Shown: positions 1 through 8,325, numbered from the stretch's first letter. The stretch is DNA of 61,978 nucleotides from Brachybacterium tyrofermentans (GCF_014897585.1 NZ_JABUXW010000024.1:1-61978); one strand, 5' to 3'. The notes: generated by a model from the sequence alone, not told the origin. Program-made: numbers and translations.

Positions 1-46
1 GCGCCCCTTGCACGTCACCCCGCCGAGAACCATCCACAGGTTCTGA

Positions 47-190
47 TCATTCCTCCGAAATGCGTGCGTTCCAGCCGTACAGCTCAAGGGCGCGCCCCTC
101 ATCACCGCTTGTCACCTTCAAGTACGTGGACATGCGGGGAGCCGATAGGGCTCTGATCACGGCCACTGTCTCAGCTCTTGCATCTGGCAT
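47..190 (-). pseudogene. Abi_2-type abortive infection protein, N-terminal fragment
   Basis: The last 48 residues of this reverse reading frame contain LSAPRMSTYL, GDEGRALELYGWN and ARIS, which match the usual N-terminus of Abi_2 (AbiD/AbiF-like) phage-defence proteins, where a short LS..R...Y helix is followed by a D..RAL.LY.WN motif. Intact family members continue for another 150-250 residues, but here a TGA at 47-49 follows ARISEE directly. The frame is open upstream to 283, so the exact start is uncertain; the ATG at 190 gives the family-like length before the motif and no strong ribosome binding site is visible. Family assignment rests on motif memory only. It is read as a decayed remnant, not a working defence gene. 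Confidence 0.5.
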
Positions 191-268
191 AGCAGACAGT
201 ATGCTGGAGTACATAGCGAGCCGCGGGACTCGTGGGCTAACGGCCTCCCCCTGCGGACACAAGACTGA

Positions 269-297
269 GAAGGGGCCCACCACTGGTGGGCCCCTTC
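269..297. terminator. Strong hairpin terminator, 13-bp perfect stem
   Basis: Arms at 269-281 and 285-297 (GAAGGGGCCCACC and its exact complement) enclose a 3-base loop. The structure lies downstream of the MFS gene read leftwards and could end its transcript; no long T tract follows on either side, as is normal in high-GC actinobacteria. The rest of 298-461 holds no gene I can support. Confidence 0.7.
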
Positions 298-461
298 GCT
301 TTGCCCGGAGAGCGATCTTCGAGACAGATCTGCATCACAGGACACATCCCAGTGGCACGCGCAGGCTTCGAGGAGCTTTGAAACCGCCCAGGTTCAATCT
401 TGATGTCTCTGCTGTCTGAGCGGATCGCAAACAACCTAGACTATGTCGGCCCTCGGGATGC

Positions 462-1694
462 TCAGGTGGGCTCCTCGGCCAGCGTCGGCGGAGACCAGTG
501 ACGCACCCGGGCTAGCGGTATGCAGGCGAGGGCCGCAACCGCCGCGGGGCTGAGCAATGCCACGACGGGTGACGTCCAGGCGACCAGCAGACCACCGAGC
601 ACGCTCGCCACCGGCATCACCCCGATCGTGAGCAGGCGGATCGCCGCGAAGGCCCGGCCGAGATGATTCTGAGGGATCAGACGCGCCGGCACATCGGAGC
701 CGACGATCGCGGACGCCGTCGCTCCCGCGGCGACCAGGAGCTCTCCGGCCCCGAGGAGCACGGCCTGTCCCTCAGGCACCAGCAGCACAGCCGGAGCGAC
801 CAGGCTGCTCAGAGCGACGCCAGCGGTGGCCAGCAGCTTTGCAGAGCCGGTAGGGAGGCGCGTGCGCAGGGGGCGGGAAGAGGCGGCGCCGACGAGCGCC
901 CCGAGCGCTCCTGCCGCGGTGAGCAGGGCGACCGTCGAGGGTGACAGCCGCAGAGTCTCCAGCGCGAAGAGCACCAGAGCGGTGCTCGAGATCATCGCCG
1001 CGGCATTTAAAAGCGTCGTGGCGAGCGTGAGACGCCCCAGCCCCGGGGTGGAAAGCACCCTGCGGACGGTCCATTCCGCGGTCGGCGCGGGCGTCGGAGA
1101 GTCGGACCGCGTCGATGGCGTCGGCTCGGCGCTCTCGCCCGGCCGGCGCGGCAGCGTAGCGAGGGTGAGCAGGCTGAGCAGATAGGCCACGACCCCGAGG
1201 CCAAGGGCAACGGCGGGGGAAGCCAGGCGCAGTAGAGCGGAGACCGCCGCCGGGCCTGAGATCCGAGTGATCGCGCTGACCGCCTCGATGCGCTGATAGC
1301 AGTCGGCGGTGCGCTCGCGGCCAACGACCGCAGGGACCATGGCGCTGTGCCCGGTCGTGAAGAGAGCATCGCCCAGCCCGATCGCCGCCGCAAGGACGAA
1401 CAGCATGAGCACAGAGAGGTGACCCATGGCCAGAAGGAGAATCAACGCCCCCACGGTGAGGACCCGGATGGCGTTGCCGAGCATCACCGAACGTCGGTGC
1501 CCGAGTGCGTCGACCGAGGAGCCGATCTGGCGGTGAGCACACAGGTACCAGAGGAAGGGCAAAGCGTTCAGCAGGCCCAGGAAGCCGCCCCCGACTCCGA
1601 GGGTGGTGACCGCGATCAGCGGCAGCAGGGTGCGCACGGCGTCATCACCGGTCGACTCGCCGAGCGTAGCGATGAGGATCCTGCGCATGGTCAC
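462..1694 (-). CDS. MFS transporter (drug-efflux type)
   Basis: A 410-residue integral membrane protein with about 12 hydrophobic segments. The loop after the second helix contains DALGHRRSVMLG, the MFS signature between TM2 and TM3, and a hydrophilic Ser/Pro/Thr-rich central loop (about residues 190-210) divides two six-helix halves, as in EntS-like and macrolide-type exporters. Substrate cannot be told from sequence. A GTG at 1694 and an ATG at 1688 are both possible starts; neither has a strong ribosome binding site. Two perfect palindromes 60-110 bases upstream suggest control by a dimeric repressor, yet no TetR- or MarR-type gene adjoins it; the divergent neighbour is a small zinc-finger/HTH protein. 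Confidence 0.8.
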   Translation of the reverse strand: MTMRRILIATLGESTGDDAVRTLLPLIAVTTLGVGGGFLGLLNALPFLWYLCAHRQIGSSVDALGHRRSVMLGNAIRVLTVGALILLLAMGHLSVLMLFVLAAAIGLGDALFTTGHSAMVPAVVGRERTADCYQRIEAVSAITRISGPAAVSALLRLASPAVALGLGVVAYLLSLLTLATLPRRPGESAEPTPSTRSDSPTPAPTAEWTVRRVLSTPGLGRLTLATTLLNAAAMISSTALVLFALETLRLSPSTVALLTAAGALGALVGAASSRPLRTRLPTGSAKLLATAGVALSSLVAPAVLLVPEGQAVLLGAGELLVAAGATASAIVGSDVPARLIPQNHLGRAFAAIRLLTIGVMPVASVLGGLLVAWTSPVVALLSPAAVAALACIPLARVRHWSPPTLAEEPT

Positions 1695-1754
1695 CGTCGA
1701 TTCCAGAAGTTGCTGAATGAGCGTCGTCGCTTCGGTGGGGACCGCGACGCCCTA

Positions 1755-1797
1755 CGTCAGGATGTCCTGACGACACATTCGTCAGGCTACCCTGACG
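1755..1797. promoter_or_regulatory. Twin palindromic operator upstream of the MFS gene
   Basis: Two 18-base inverted repeats occur in a row: CGTCAGGATGTCCTGACG at 1755-1772 and CGTCAGGCTACCCTGACG at 1780-1797. Both have perfect CGTCAGG/CCTGACG arms and their centres are 25 bases apart. They lie in the divergent spacer between the MFS gene and the zinc-finger gene at 1887. This arrangement is typical of paired repressor dimers covering a promoter. Which protein binds is not visible. Confidence 0.75.
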
Positions 1798-1886
1798 CAC
1801 TTGCTGGCGTCGAGCAATCGCAGTGAGAGGCTCGCGTCCGGTCGTTCGCGGGTCCGGGCCGGAAAGCCGGTCTCTAGACTCGGAGC

Positions 1887-2249
1887 ATGCGCACACCGAG
1901 CGAGATCTCCGAGATGCATTGCGGATTCTGCGGCCTCCCAGGCGCCGATGAGCGACCACTCCTCGGCGGTCTCGGCGTGATGATCTGCGGCGACTGCGCG
2001 CGCGAGGCAGCGCGGTCCTTCGCCGACGGCACTGAGGTCGCCACGACCGCTTTCGACGCGCTCACCGAGGACGAGCTGGTGCGGATGCTCCGCGGGGTCA
2101 CCCGGCAACGCCCCCAGCTGGATCGCTTCCAGAGCGACCTGGTCGCGTACATGCGTGAGCGGGACGCGTCGTGGGAGACCATCGGCACGGGACTCGGCGT
2201 AGCGCGCCAGTCGGCGTGGGAGAAGTTCCGGCACGTCGAGAAGGACTGA
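1887..2249 (+). CDS. ClpX-type C4 zinc finger plus helix-turn-helix small protein
   Basis: A 120-residue protein in two parts. Residues 10-40 hold CGFCG and, 22 residues on, CGDC, spaced like the ClpX N-terminal zinc finger (four cysteines). Residues 75-120 contain a helical segment ending WETIGTGLGVARQSAWEKF, a pattern of a short helix-turn-helix that recurs in small actinobacterial proteins. It lacks any AAA+ ATPase module, so it is not a ClpX. It may be a DNA-binding regulator; it faces the MFS gene across the twin palindromes, which makes it the only local candidate to bind them. Function is inference. Confidence 0.7.
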   Translation: MRTPSEISEMHCGFCGLPGADERPLLGGLGVMICGDCAREAARSFADGTEVATTAFDALTEDELVRMLRGVTRQRPQLDRFQSDLVAYMRERDASWETIGTGLGVARQSAWEKFRHVEKD

Positions 2250-2576
2250 GACATCCGGGGCCCATCGCCCGCAGGTCCCGCTGGAGCCCCGGCAGACGCC
2301 GGCGACCCACGGGCCAGACTGACAACACGGTGCCGCGAACGTCTCCGCACCAAAGCGCCCGCCAGAAGACCCGCCCTCGATGCGCCCGACACTGGGTCAC
2401 TCCCGCATGACAGGCGCTGGGAGGTAATTAACGGTTGGCTCCGGCCGTCGCCAGGGACATACCTCGCCGAAGGAACACCCATCTCAGCCGGATTGCCGTC
2501 GGCCCCATTCGGAGCGCGCTCGCCGCGAGGCTTGCCCACAGAATATTCGGCGACTTCGGTGACGGCCTTTGCCACG
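2250..2576. other. Intergenic stretch, no supported gene
   Basis: About 330 bases between the zinc-finger gene and the decayed phosphotransferase. Open frames on both strands here are rich in Arg, Pro and Gly, lack ribosome binding sites and show no recognisable motif. An AT-richer patch near 2428-2436 (GGTAATTAA) is the only compositional departure. Confidence 0.5.
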
Positions 2577-3095
2577 ATGGCCCGTATGGACGAGGTCGAG
2601 GTAGTCGTCGCGCACATCGAGCGCGGCGCTGCGCGTTGGCGACGTGTTCCTGAAGGTGAATGGCGACACGGCGCACGCCGACATCGAAGCTCAGGCAATG
2701 GCTCTGGCACCGGTGCCGACCCCGCGGGTCCTCTGGCGCGAGCCGCCCGTTCTCGCGATCGCCGCCGTGCCCGGGAGTCCGAGGCGTCCTGCGGCGATGC
2801 CCTGTTCGACCTGGCCATCGTGATGCTCGGGCAGGAGGACCGTCTGGACGACCTGCTCGAGGGTTATGGCGAGGGCGCGGACCGGCAGGTCATCCGTGCC
2901 TGGTGGTCACTGCGCAGCCTCACGGTGGCGCACTGGCTGATCGCCCACGACTTCGATCCGAACGCGCCCGGGAGTGAGTTCGACGTCCTCAGAGCTCGGG
3001 TGCAGGCACCCTCACGGCAAGTCATGGCTGCACGCCATCGCGCGACGGGACTCAGTCAGCCCGCCGATAGTGCATGGCGACCGCGCCGTTGCTGA
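2577..3095 (+). pseudogene. Aminoglycoside/macrolide phosphotransferase-family gene, decayed
   Basis: Three pieces of one APH-type kinase can be read in different frames. The start (ATG 2577 or 2586) gives MDEVEVVVAHIERG; after a frame change near 2632 the N-lobe continues as DVFLKVNGD and TPRVLWREPPVLAIA up to about 2780; a second frame then gives GDALFDLAIVMLG and RAWWSLRSLTVAHWLI, the normal C-terminus. The central part with the HGDxxxxN catalytic loop and the metal-binding Asp is missing, so a deletion of roughly 100 codons plus at least one small frameshift killed the gene. The last frame runs on to 3095 and overlaps the converging reductase gene. Without catalytic residues it cannot be an active kinase. 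Confidence 0.75.
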
Positions 3096-3609
3096 GCGGC
3101 TCCGCCGAGATCAGATCGAGTCGACGGGTACGGGGAAGCCCGCCCTGGTACAGGGTGGGGCCGTGACCGGTGATCCGAGGATGGACGAGGAATCTGTAGT
3201 CGTCGACCAGATCCAGTCGGTCCAGCTCTGTAGCCAGGGTGCCGCTGCCGACGAGCACCCCTTCGGGGGTCCGATCCTTGAGGTCCTGCACCGCCGTGCG
3301 CAGGTCGCCGACGAGGTGGTGGCTGTTGGTCCACGGGAAGTCGCTGCGCGTCGCCGAGACGACGTACTTCGGCTTGTCCTCCAGCGAGCGCGCCCACGCG
3401 TGCAGCGCCGGTGGCGCGTCGACCTCGCCGCGGGCGACCGCCGGCCAGTAGTCCTCCATCATCTCGTAGGTGGTGCGGCCCCAGAGCATCGCGCCGCTCT
3501 CGTCCATGAGGCGGGTGAAGTAGGCGTGCGTCTCCTCATCGGCGATGCCCTCCTGGTGATCGACGCAGCCATCCAGGGTGACGTTGATGCTGAATGTCAG
3601 AAGACCCAT
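3052..3609 (-). CDS. Dihydrofolate reductase-family protein (RibD C-terminal-like)
   Basis: A 185-residue protein with the reductase fold shared by DHFR and the RibD C-terminal domain. Visible marks are the N-terminal strand SINVTLDGCVD, the LWGRTTYEMMEDYWP block around residues 43-57, a Rossmann-like GVLVGSGTLATEL near residue 120 and GHGPTLYQGG near 150. Such stand-alone proteins bind NADPH and reduce an unknown pterin- or flavin-like substrate; they are not the housekeeping DHFR. A second member of the family lies at 8554-9138. It converges on the phosphotransferase remnant and has its own start with no operon partner. Confidence 0.85.
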   Translation of the reverse strand: MGLLTFSINVTLDGCVDHQEGIADEETHAYFTRLMDESGAMLWGRTTYEMMEDYWPAVARGEVDAPPALHAWARSLEDKPKYVVSATRSDFPWTNSHHLVGDLRTAVQDLKDRTPEGVLVGSGTLATELDRLDLVDDYRFLVHPRITGHGPTLYQGGLPRTRRLDLISAEPLSNGAVAMHYRRAD

Positions 3610-3791
3610 GCCATGAATCTATGCCGTCGGATCCATGCCGTCGAGGGACATAGCGCAGCACCTCCTCACCAGAGCGCAGGAGTAACCCCGGAGCAGGAGT
3701 GACCCGGGAGCAGGGGTGACGTACCGTCGCAGGAACGCTGCTCGCTCCGCACGGAGCGAGCATCTGCGACTGCGCGAGAGGAATGCTTCTC

Positions 3792-4868
3792 ATGGATTAC
3801 GTCCGTCTTGGTCACTCCGGTCTCTACGTCTCCCGTCTGGCTCTGGGGACCGTCCCCTACGGTTCGGGAGGAGGCTTCGAGAAGATCGCCGGGCTCACGG
3901 CGGACGACGCCCGACGGCAGCTCGACGAGGCCATCTCCCACGGCGTGAACTTCGTCGACACGGCGAACATCTATTCGGCCGGCGACGCCGAGCGCGTCCT
4001 GGGGAAGGCGCTGGGGACGCGTCGCGACGACATCATCCTCACGTCGAAGGCGCGCACGGCCACGGGCGACGGGCCCAACGACTCCGGAGCGAGCAGGTAT
4101 CACCTGACCCGTGCGGTCGAGGAGAGCCTGCAGCGCCTGGGCACCGATCACCTCGATCTGCTGTACATGCACCAGTGGGACGGTCAGACCCCGATCCTCG
4201 AGACCATCTCGGCCGTCACCGACCTGATCCGCGCCGGCAAGGTCCGCTACTGGGGCGTGTCGAACTACAGCGCCTGGCAGCTGACCAAGACGGTCTACGA
4301 GGCGCGGCAGGCCGGGCTCGAGGCTCCGATCGCGCAGCAGGTCTACTACACGCCCGAGGCGCGGGAGATCGAGTACGAGATCATCCCGGCCGCCCGCGAC
4401 CTGGGCGTCGCCACGTTCGGGTGGAGCCCGCTGGGCGAGGGCCTGCTGAACGGCAGGGTGCGCCGAGGCAAGGAGACTCCGCCCGATACGCGGCAGGGCG
4501 CGGGCTGGCCCGAGCCGCACGTGACGGACTGGGCTCGCGCCTACGACCTCATCGAGCTGTTCGACGAGATCGCTGGCGATCTGGGGTGGACGATCCCCCA
4601 GGTGGTCATCTCCTGGATCCTCGACCGCCCGGGCGTGGACGGCACGGTGATCGCGGCGCGGTCCTTCGAGCACTTCCAGGAGGATCTCGCCGCCGCCGAC
4701 CTCACGCTCCCCCAGGAGGCCCGGGACCGGATCACCCTGGCCTCGCAGCAACCGGCCTACTACCCGCTGTGGCACCGCCTGCTCAACGGTCAGGACCGCC
4801 CCGAGCCGGCCGAGACCGAGTTCTACCAGGAGCACCAGCGCGCTTTGGACGCTCGCCAGGACGGGTGA
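3792..4868 (+). CDS. Aldo/keto reductase (Kv-beta/YghZ-like)
   Basis: A 358-residue NADPH-dependent oxidoreductase of the AKR superfamily, a cytosolic (beta/alpha)8 barrel reducing aldehydes or ketones. The tetrad can be placed: Asp and Tyr in FVDTANIYSAGD, Lys in ILTSKART and His in LYMHQWD. GVSNYSAWQL and FGWSPLGEGLLNG are typical of the potassium-channel-beta-like subgroup. GAGAGGA at 3776-3782 sits 9 bases before ATG 3792, so this start is preferred over ATG 3783. It ends 170 bases before a strong shared terminator. The true substrate is unknown. Two more family members (10087 and 48729) and a fragment (50049) are in the window. Confidence 0.88.
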   Translation: MDYVRLGHSGLYVSRLALGTVPYGSGGGFEKIAGLTADDARRQLDEAISHGVNFVDTANIYSAGDAERVLGKALGTRRDDIILTSKARTATGDGPNDSGASRYHLTRAVEESLQRLGTDHLDLLYMHQWDGQTPILETISAVTDLIRAGKVRYWGVSNYSAWQLTKTVYEARQAGLEAPIAQQVYYTPEAREIEYEIIPAARDLGVATFGWSPLGEGLLNGRVRRGKETPPDTRQGAGWPEPHVTDWARAYDLIELFDEIAGDLGWTIPQVVISWILDRPGVDGTVIAARSFEHFQEDLAAADLTLPQEARDRITLASQQPAYYPLWHRLLNGQDRPEPAETEFYQEHQRALDARQDG

Positions 4869-5031
4869 CACCGGGCGGGACGACGCTGCAGTTCCAGGTC
4901 ACTGGCGCAGAGACCCGGGCAGCACTCTGCAGCCGTCTGCGACGGGCAGCTCGAAGGTCTCCCGATGGATCAGGGGCACCTGCCGGAATAAGCGGAACTT
5001 CCTGCGGCTCACCCACCGCCGGTCGGAACGC

Positions 5032-5067
5032 ACGACGAGGGGCGGCCTGCTGGCCGCCCCTCGTCGT
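5032..5067. terminator. Bidirectional terminator, 16-bp perfect stem
   Basis: Arms 5032-5047 and 5052-5067 (ACGACGAGGGGCGGCC and complement) with a TGCT loop. It stands between two convergent genes, the aldo/keto reductase and the Gly/Gln-rich protein, and can serve both. Confidence 0.85.
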
Positions 5068-5100
5068 CACGCGGGCGCTCGTGGCGCCCGGCGGCTCTGA

Positions 5101-5592
5101 TCAGAAGCCGCCCTGGCCCTGCTGGTCCTGGCCGGAGTCCGAGCCGCCGAAGCCGCCCTGTCCACCCTGGCCGCCGCCCTGGTCCTGGTTCTGGCCGGCG
5201 CCGCCGAAGCCGCCGCCCTGACCCTGGTCGCTCTCCTGGCCGGAATCAGCACCACCGAAGCCACCCTGACCTCCCTGGCCCTGCTCGGAGGAGCCGCCCT
5301 GGCCCTGGCCCTGCTGGGACTGGCCGCCCTGGCTCTGCTGGCTCTGGCCGGAGTCCGCGCCGCCGAGGCCACCCTGTCCACCCTGGCCGCCGCCCTGGTC
5401 CTGGTTCTGGCCGGCGCCGCCGAAGCCGCCGCCCTGGCCCTGATCGCTCTCCTGGCCGGAATCCGCACCGCCGAAGCCACCCTGACCGCCCTGCTCCTGC
5501 TGGCCCTGCTGGTCCTGGCCGCCGCCGAAGCTGCCGCCCTGCTGCTCCTCGTCCTGAGTGCCGAACTGTCCGGAGTTGTTCTGTTCAGTCAT
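5101..5592 (-). CDS. Gly/Gln-rich low-complexity repeat protein
   Basis: A 163-residue protein made almost only of Gly, Gln, Ser, Asp and Ala. After an N-terminal MTEQNNSGQFG it consists of GGFGGA, DSGQ and QGQGG motifs with regular Phe. A block of about 35 residues (GGFGGADSGQESDQG through AGQNQDQGGGQGG) occurs twice nearly unchanged, near residues 43-80 and 110-147. There is no signal peptide, no cysteine and no globular core, so it should be disordered; Gly/Phe/Gln-rich composition resembles stress or phase-separating proteins. GGGAG precedes the ATG at 5592 at a good distance. The opposite strand shows the same periodicity because of the repeats, but the start, composition and terminator favour this strand. 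Function unknown. Confidence 0.65.
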   Translation of the reverse strand: MTEQNNSGQFGTQDEEQQGGSFGGGQDQQGQQEQGGQGGFGGADSGQESDQGQGGGFGGAGQNQDQGGGQGGQGGLGGADSGQSQQSQGGQSQQGQGQGGSSEQGQGGQGGFGGADSGQESDQGQGGGFGGAGQNQDQGGGQGGQGGFGGSDSGQDQQGQGGF

Positions 5593-6043
5593 GACGGAAC
5601 TCCCATCGTGTTCGCCGACCACACGCCGACCGAGCAATCTGCCCGTGACCGAAACGTTATGCGCGCCGTCAGGCAGATCACAAGTGCGCAGGTCGGCTCG
5701 GAGAGCCGTACAGCCGTCCTCGTCGCGCCTCCCAGGACGGATCACGCCGTGGCGGACCTCCCGATTCCTCGATGGAGCATGACAGAGAACCTGGGCCTGA
5801 CCTGCCCCTCTGTGCAACAACAGGCTGCCCCGCCAGCATGGTGAGGCGCTCGCTCCCGGTCGAGCCATGAACCCTGCGTGAACTCTCAGCCCCAGGGTTG
5901 TTCGCCGTGGAGCGATCGGGCAGGTTCGATGCCACCTTGCACCGCGATGGCGCTGCATCGTCGATGCGGACCATCTCTTGCGGGGATGACAGGGGTCCGG
6001 CAGAACGCGCGGATCCACGCTGCACGATGAACGGGGACAGATC
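5593..6043. other. Intergenic promoter region, no supported gene
   Basis: About 450 bases between two divergent genes. Open frames here have poor composition and no motif. It presumably carries promoters for the repeat protein (leftward) and the NlpC/P60-sialidase pair (rightward), but no box is clear enough to place. Confidence 0.5.
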
Positions 6044-7015
6044 ATGGCAACCACCCGCACATCCACCATCTCGGCCGACACGCGCCGAACCCCCGCTCCC
6101 CAGGAGCTGGACCGTCGAACGCTGTTCCGCGGGATCGGCGCGGCAGGGCTCCTCACCGCGACCGGGATCCTCGCAGTCCCGCTGCGGGCCTCCGCCGCCG
6201 ACGACTCCCTGAAGACCGCCCAGACGGGCCTTCACGGCCTGGACTACTACAGCGGCGCGATCGATGGCGAGACAGGCCCGGAGACGGCAGCCGCGACCAA
6301 GGCCTTCCAGAAGGATCGCCTCCTCAGCGTCGACGGCGAGCCGGGCCCGCAGACCGTGGCGGAGCTCAAGTCGGTGATCGGCGCCGTGCAGGGCGCGCTG
6401 GACATCGAGGCGTCCGGGACCTTCGATGACGCCACCGCCGAGGCGGTCACCGCCTTCCAGACGTCCGAGGACGGGCTCGAGCCGACGGGCAGGGCGGGCG
6501 TCGAGACGATGAAGGCTCTCGACGTCGAGCGGGTCAGGGAGCCAGTCGGCGGCGAGCCGAACGCCGAGATCTCGCGCGAGGACGTCATCGAGCGGGCGAT
6601 GTTCTGGGTCGACGATCCGCGCCCGTACAGCATGAAGAAGGCCAGCCCGGGCATCGATGGCAAGCAGTGGCGCACGGACTGCTCGGGCTTCGTCTCGATG
6701 GCCTGGAACCTGCGGCGCAGCGACGGGGACACGGGCACCGGCACGGGGCAGCTCCCGGAGGTCCTCGAACGGATCGAGAAGGATGACCTGAAGCCCGGCG
6801 ACGCCCTGCTCATCACTCCTGGTGCCAACGGCCAGAGCTACGGCCACGTCGTCCTGTTCAACGGGTGGACGGACGACGCACAGACGGAGTACGAGGGCCT
6901 CGAGCAGGTCGGCGGCTCGCTCGACGAGACGACGAAGCGGGCAATCTCCTACCCCTACGACTCGGGGAACGGCGAGAGCTACGAGCCCTACCGCTACCCG
7001 AAGATCACCGACTGA
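6044..7015 (+). CDS. Tat-exported peptidoglycan-binding NlpC/P60-like protein
   Basis: A 323-residue secreted protein. Residues 24-52 form a Tat-type signal (DRRTLFRGIGAAGLL, then AVPLRASAADD as a likely cleavage region). Two PG_binding_1-like repeats follow, about residues 58-105 (YYSGAIDGETGPETAAA...FQ) and 110-160. The C-terminal half is an NlpC/P60-like cysteine peptidase domain: RTDCSGFVSMAWN carries the catalytic Cys near residue 213 and GHVVLFNGW the His near 268. Family members cut or amidate wall peptides outside the membrane. A purine-rich site precedes the ATG. The stop is 14 bases before the sialidase start, so the two are probably co-transcribed. Confidence 0.85.
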   Translation: MATTRTSTISADTRRTPAPQELDRRTLFRGIGAAGLLTATGILAVPLRASAADDSLKTAQTGLHGLDYYSGAIDGETGPETAAATKAFQKDRLLSVDGEPGPQTVAELKSVIGAVQGALDIEASGTFDDATAEAVTAFQTSEDGLEPTGRAGVETMKALDVERVREPVGGEPNAEISREDVIERAMFWVDDPRPYSMKKASPGIDGKQWRTDCSGFVSMAWNLRRSDGDTGTGTGQLPEVLERIEKDDLKPGDALLITPGANGQSYGHVVLFNGWTDDAQTEYEGLEQVGGSLDETTKRAISYPYDSGNGESYEPYRYPKITD

Positions 7016-7029
7016 GAGGGGTGGTCATC

Positions 7030-8325
7030 GTGAAGACCTCGACACCCAGCAGCCCCACTCGCCGGGCGGCGATCGTCGGCTCGATCGGTGCGGCGGTGCT
7101 CGGCACCGCCGGCGTGGCCGGCACGCTCCGCGCCCCGCAGGCGTCGGCCGACGCACGTCCCGGCGGAGCGGTCGCGGCCAGTGCGCCCGGCGCACCCGGC
7201 GCACCCGGCGCACCCGCAGCAGCCGACGACACGTCGTTCACGCTGTTCGAGGGCAGGCAGAGCGAGGAGTTCGAATGCTTCCGCATCCCCTCGCTCGTGA
7301 CCACGCCCGCAGGCACCACGATCGCCTTCGTCGAAGGGCGCCGCCCCTTCGCGGGGGTGGACTTCTGCTACGACGACGGGTCCATCGACATCGTCATGAA
7401 GAGAAGCTCGAACGGCGGCACGGATTGGGATCCGCAGGAGGTGATCCTCACCGGCAACCCGTGGGGCGGGACGGCCCAGGCCACCCGCGGGAATCCGGTG
7501 CCCATCGTCCTCACCCACGGGAAGAACGCCGGCCGCATCGTCCTGCTGACCACCTGGAATCAGGCGGGGACCCGGGAGAAGAGAATCCCGTTCGTCATGC
7601 ACAGCGACGACGACGGGAAGACCTGGTCGGAGGCCTCGAGCCTCGAGGACCAGCTCAAGGGCGACGACATCGCCCCGGTCGACGGCTGGTACGGGACCGG
7701 CCCGCAGCACGGCATCCAGATGGTGCACGGCGAGCATGCCGGACGCCTGGCCGCCGGCGTGTACTACGAGGGCCGGAAGGGCGCGATCATCGTCAGCGAC
7801 GATGACGGGGTCACTTGGACGCAGGGTCAGGGGATCTCCGGGCCCGAGAGCGTCGCCCACTTCGGTGAGGTCGGCGTCGAGGAGACGGCCGACGGATCGC
7901 TCATCGCCATCGGCCGTCTCCGCGACGACGGCGAGAAGTCGACGTCCCGGTCACGAGCCGTCGCTCGCAGCACCGACGGCGGGGAGACCTTCGAGACCGC
8001 GACCTTCGAGATCGTGAAGGATCTCGAGACCACACCGGGTGTCCACGGAGCCCTGATCAACCGGGACCAGCACGGAGGGGACCCGGGGGATCGCCTGCTC
8101 TACTCGGCACCCACCGACCCCGAGGAACGCAAGCATATGGCGGTCTTCGCCTCAGAGGATGCCGGTCATTCCTGGGCCAAGGCGTTCGACGTCCCCTCGG
8201 AGCGTGCGGGCTACTCGGACATGACGATGCTCGACGATGCGGTGCTCGGTCTCCTGCACGAGGCCGGGGACGAGGACGGTGACGCCAAGGACCGGATCGA
8301 TTGGCGTCGCATCACCCTGGCGTGA
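7030..8325 (+). CDS. Tat-exported exo-sialidase (GH33-like)
   Basis: A 431-residue secreted glycosidase with a six-bladed propeller. The N-terminus has a Tat signal (PTRRAAIVGSIGAAVLG) and a Gly-Ala-Pro tandem linker (GAP x4). The arginine motif FRIPSLV is at about residue 85 and five Asp-box loops follow (SSNGGTDW, SDDDGKTW, SDDDGVTW, STDGGETF, SEDAGHSW). This enzyme class releases terminal sialic acids from glycans. GTG 7030 is preferred over GTG 7021 because GAGAGGG at 7014-7020 then lies at a usual distance. It follows the NlpC/P60 gene by 14 bases. No sialic-acid uptake or catabolic genes are in the window, so the role may be host- or matrix-directed, which is inference. Confidence 0.87.
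   Translation: MKTSTPSSPTRRAAIVGSIGAAVLGTAGVAGTLRAPQASADARPGGAVAASAPGAPGAPGAPAAADDTSFTLFEGRQSEEFECFRIPSLVTTPAGTTIAFVEGRRPFAGVDFCYDDGSIDIVMKRSSNGGTDWDPQEVILTGNPWGGTAQATRGNPVPIVLTHGKNAGRIVLLTTWNQAGTREKRIPFVMHSDDDGKTWSEASSLEDQLKGDDIAPVDGWYGTGPQHGIQMVHGEHAGRLAAGVYYEGRKGAIIVSDDDGVTWTQGQGISGPESVAHFGEVGVEETADGSLIAIGRLRDDGEKSTSRSRAVARSTDGGETFETATFEIVKDLETTPGVHGALINRDQHGGDPGDRLLYSAPTDPEERKHMAVFASEDAGHSWAKAFDVPSERAGYSDMTMLDDAVLGLLHEAGDEDGDAKDRIDWRRITLA

Noticed and set aside
60..419. 119-codon forward frame at the left end
   Set aside because: It is the complement of the Abi-like frame and reads through the terminator hairpin; composition is not protein-like.
5101..6156. Extension of the Gly/Gln-rich protein to 351 residues
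   Set aside because: The added N-terminal part is Arg/Pro/Ser-rich intergenic sequence; ATG 5592 has a GGGAG site and gives a uniform composition.
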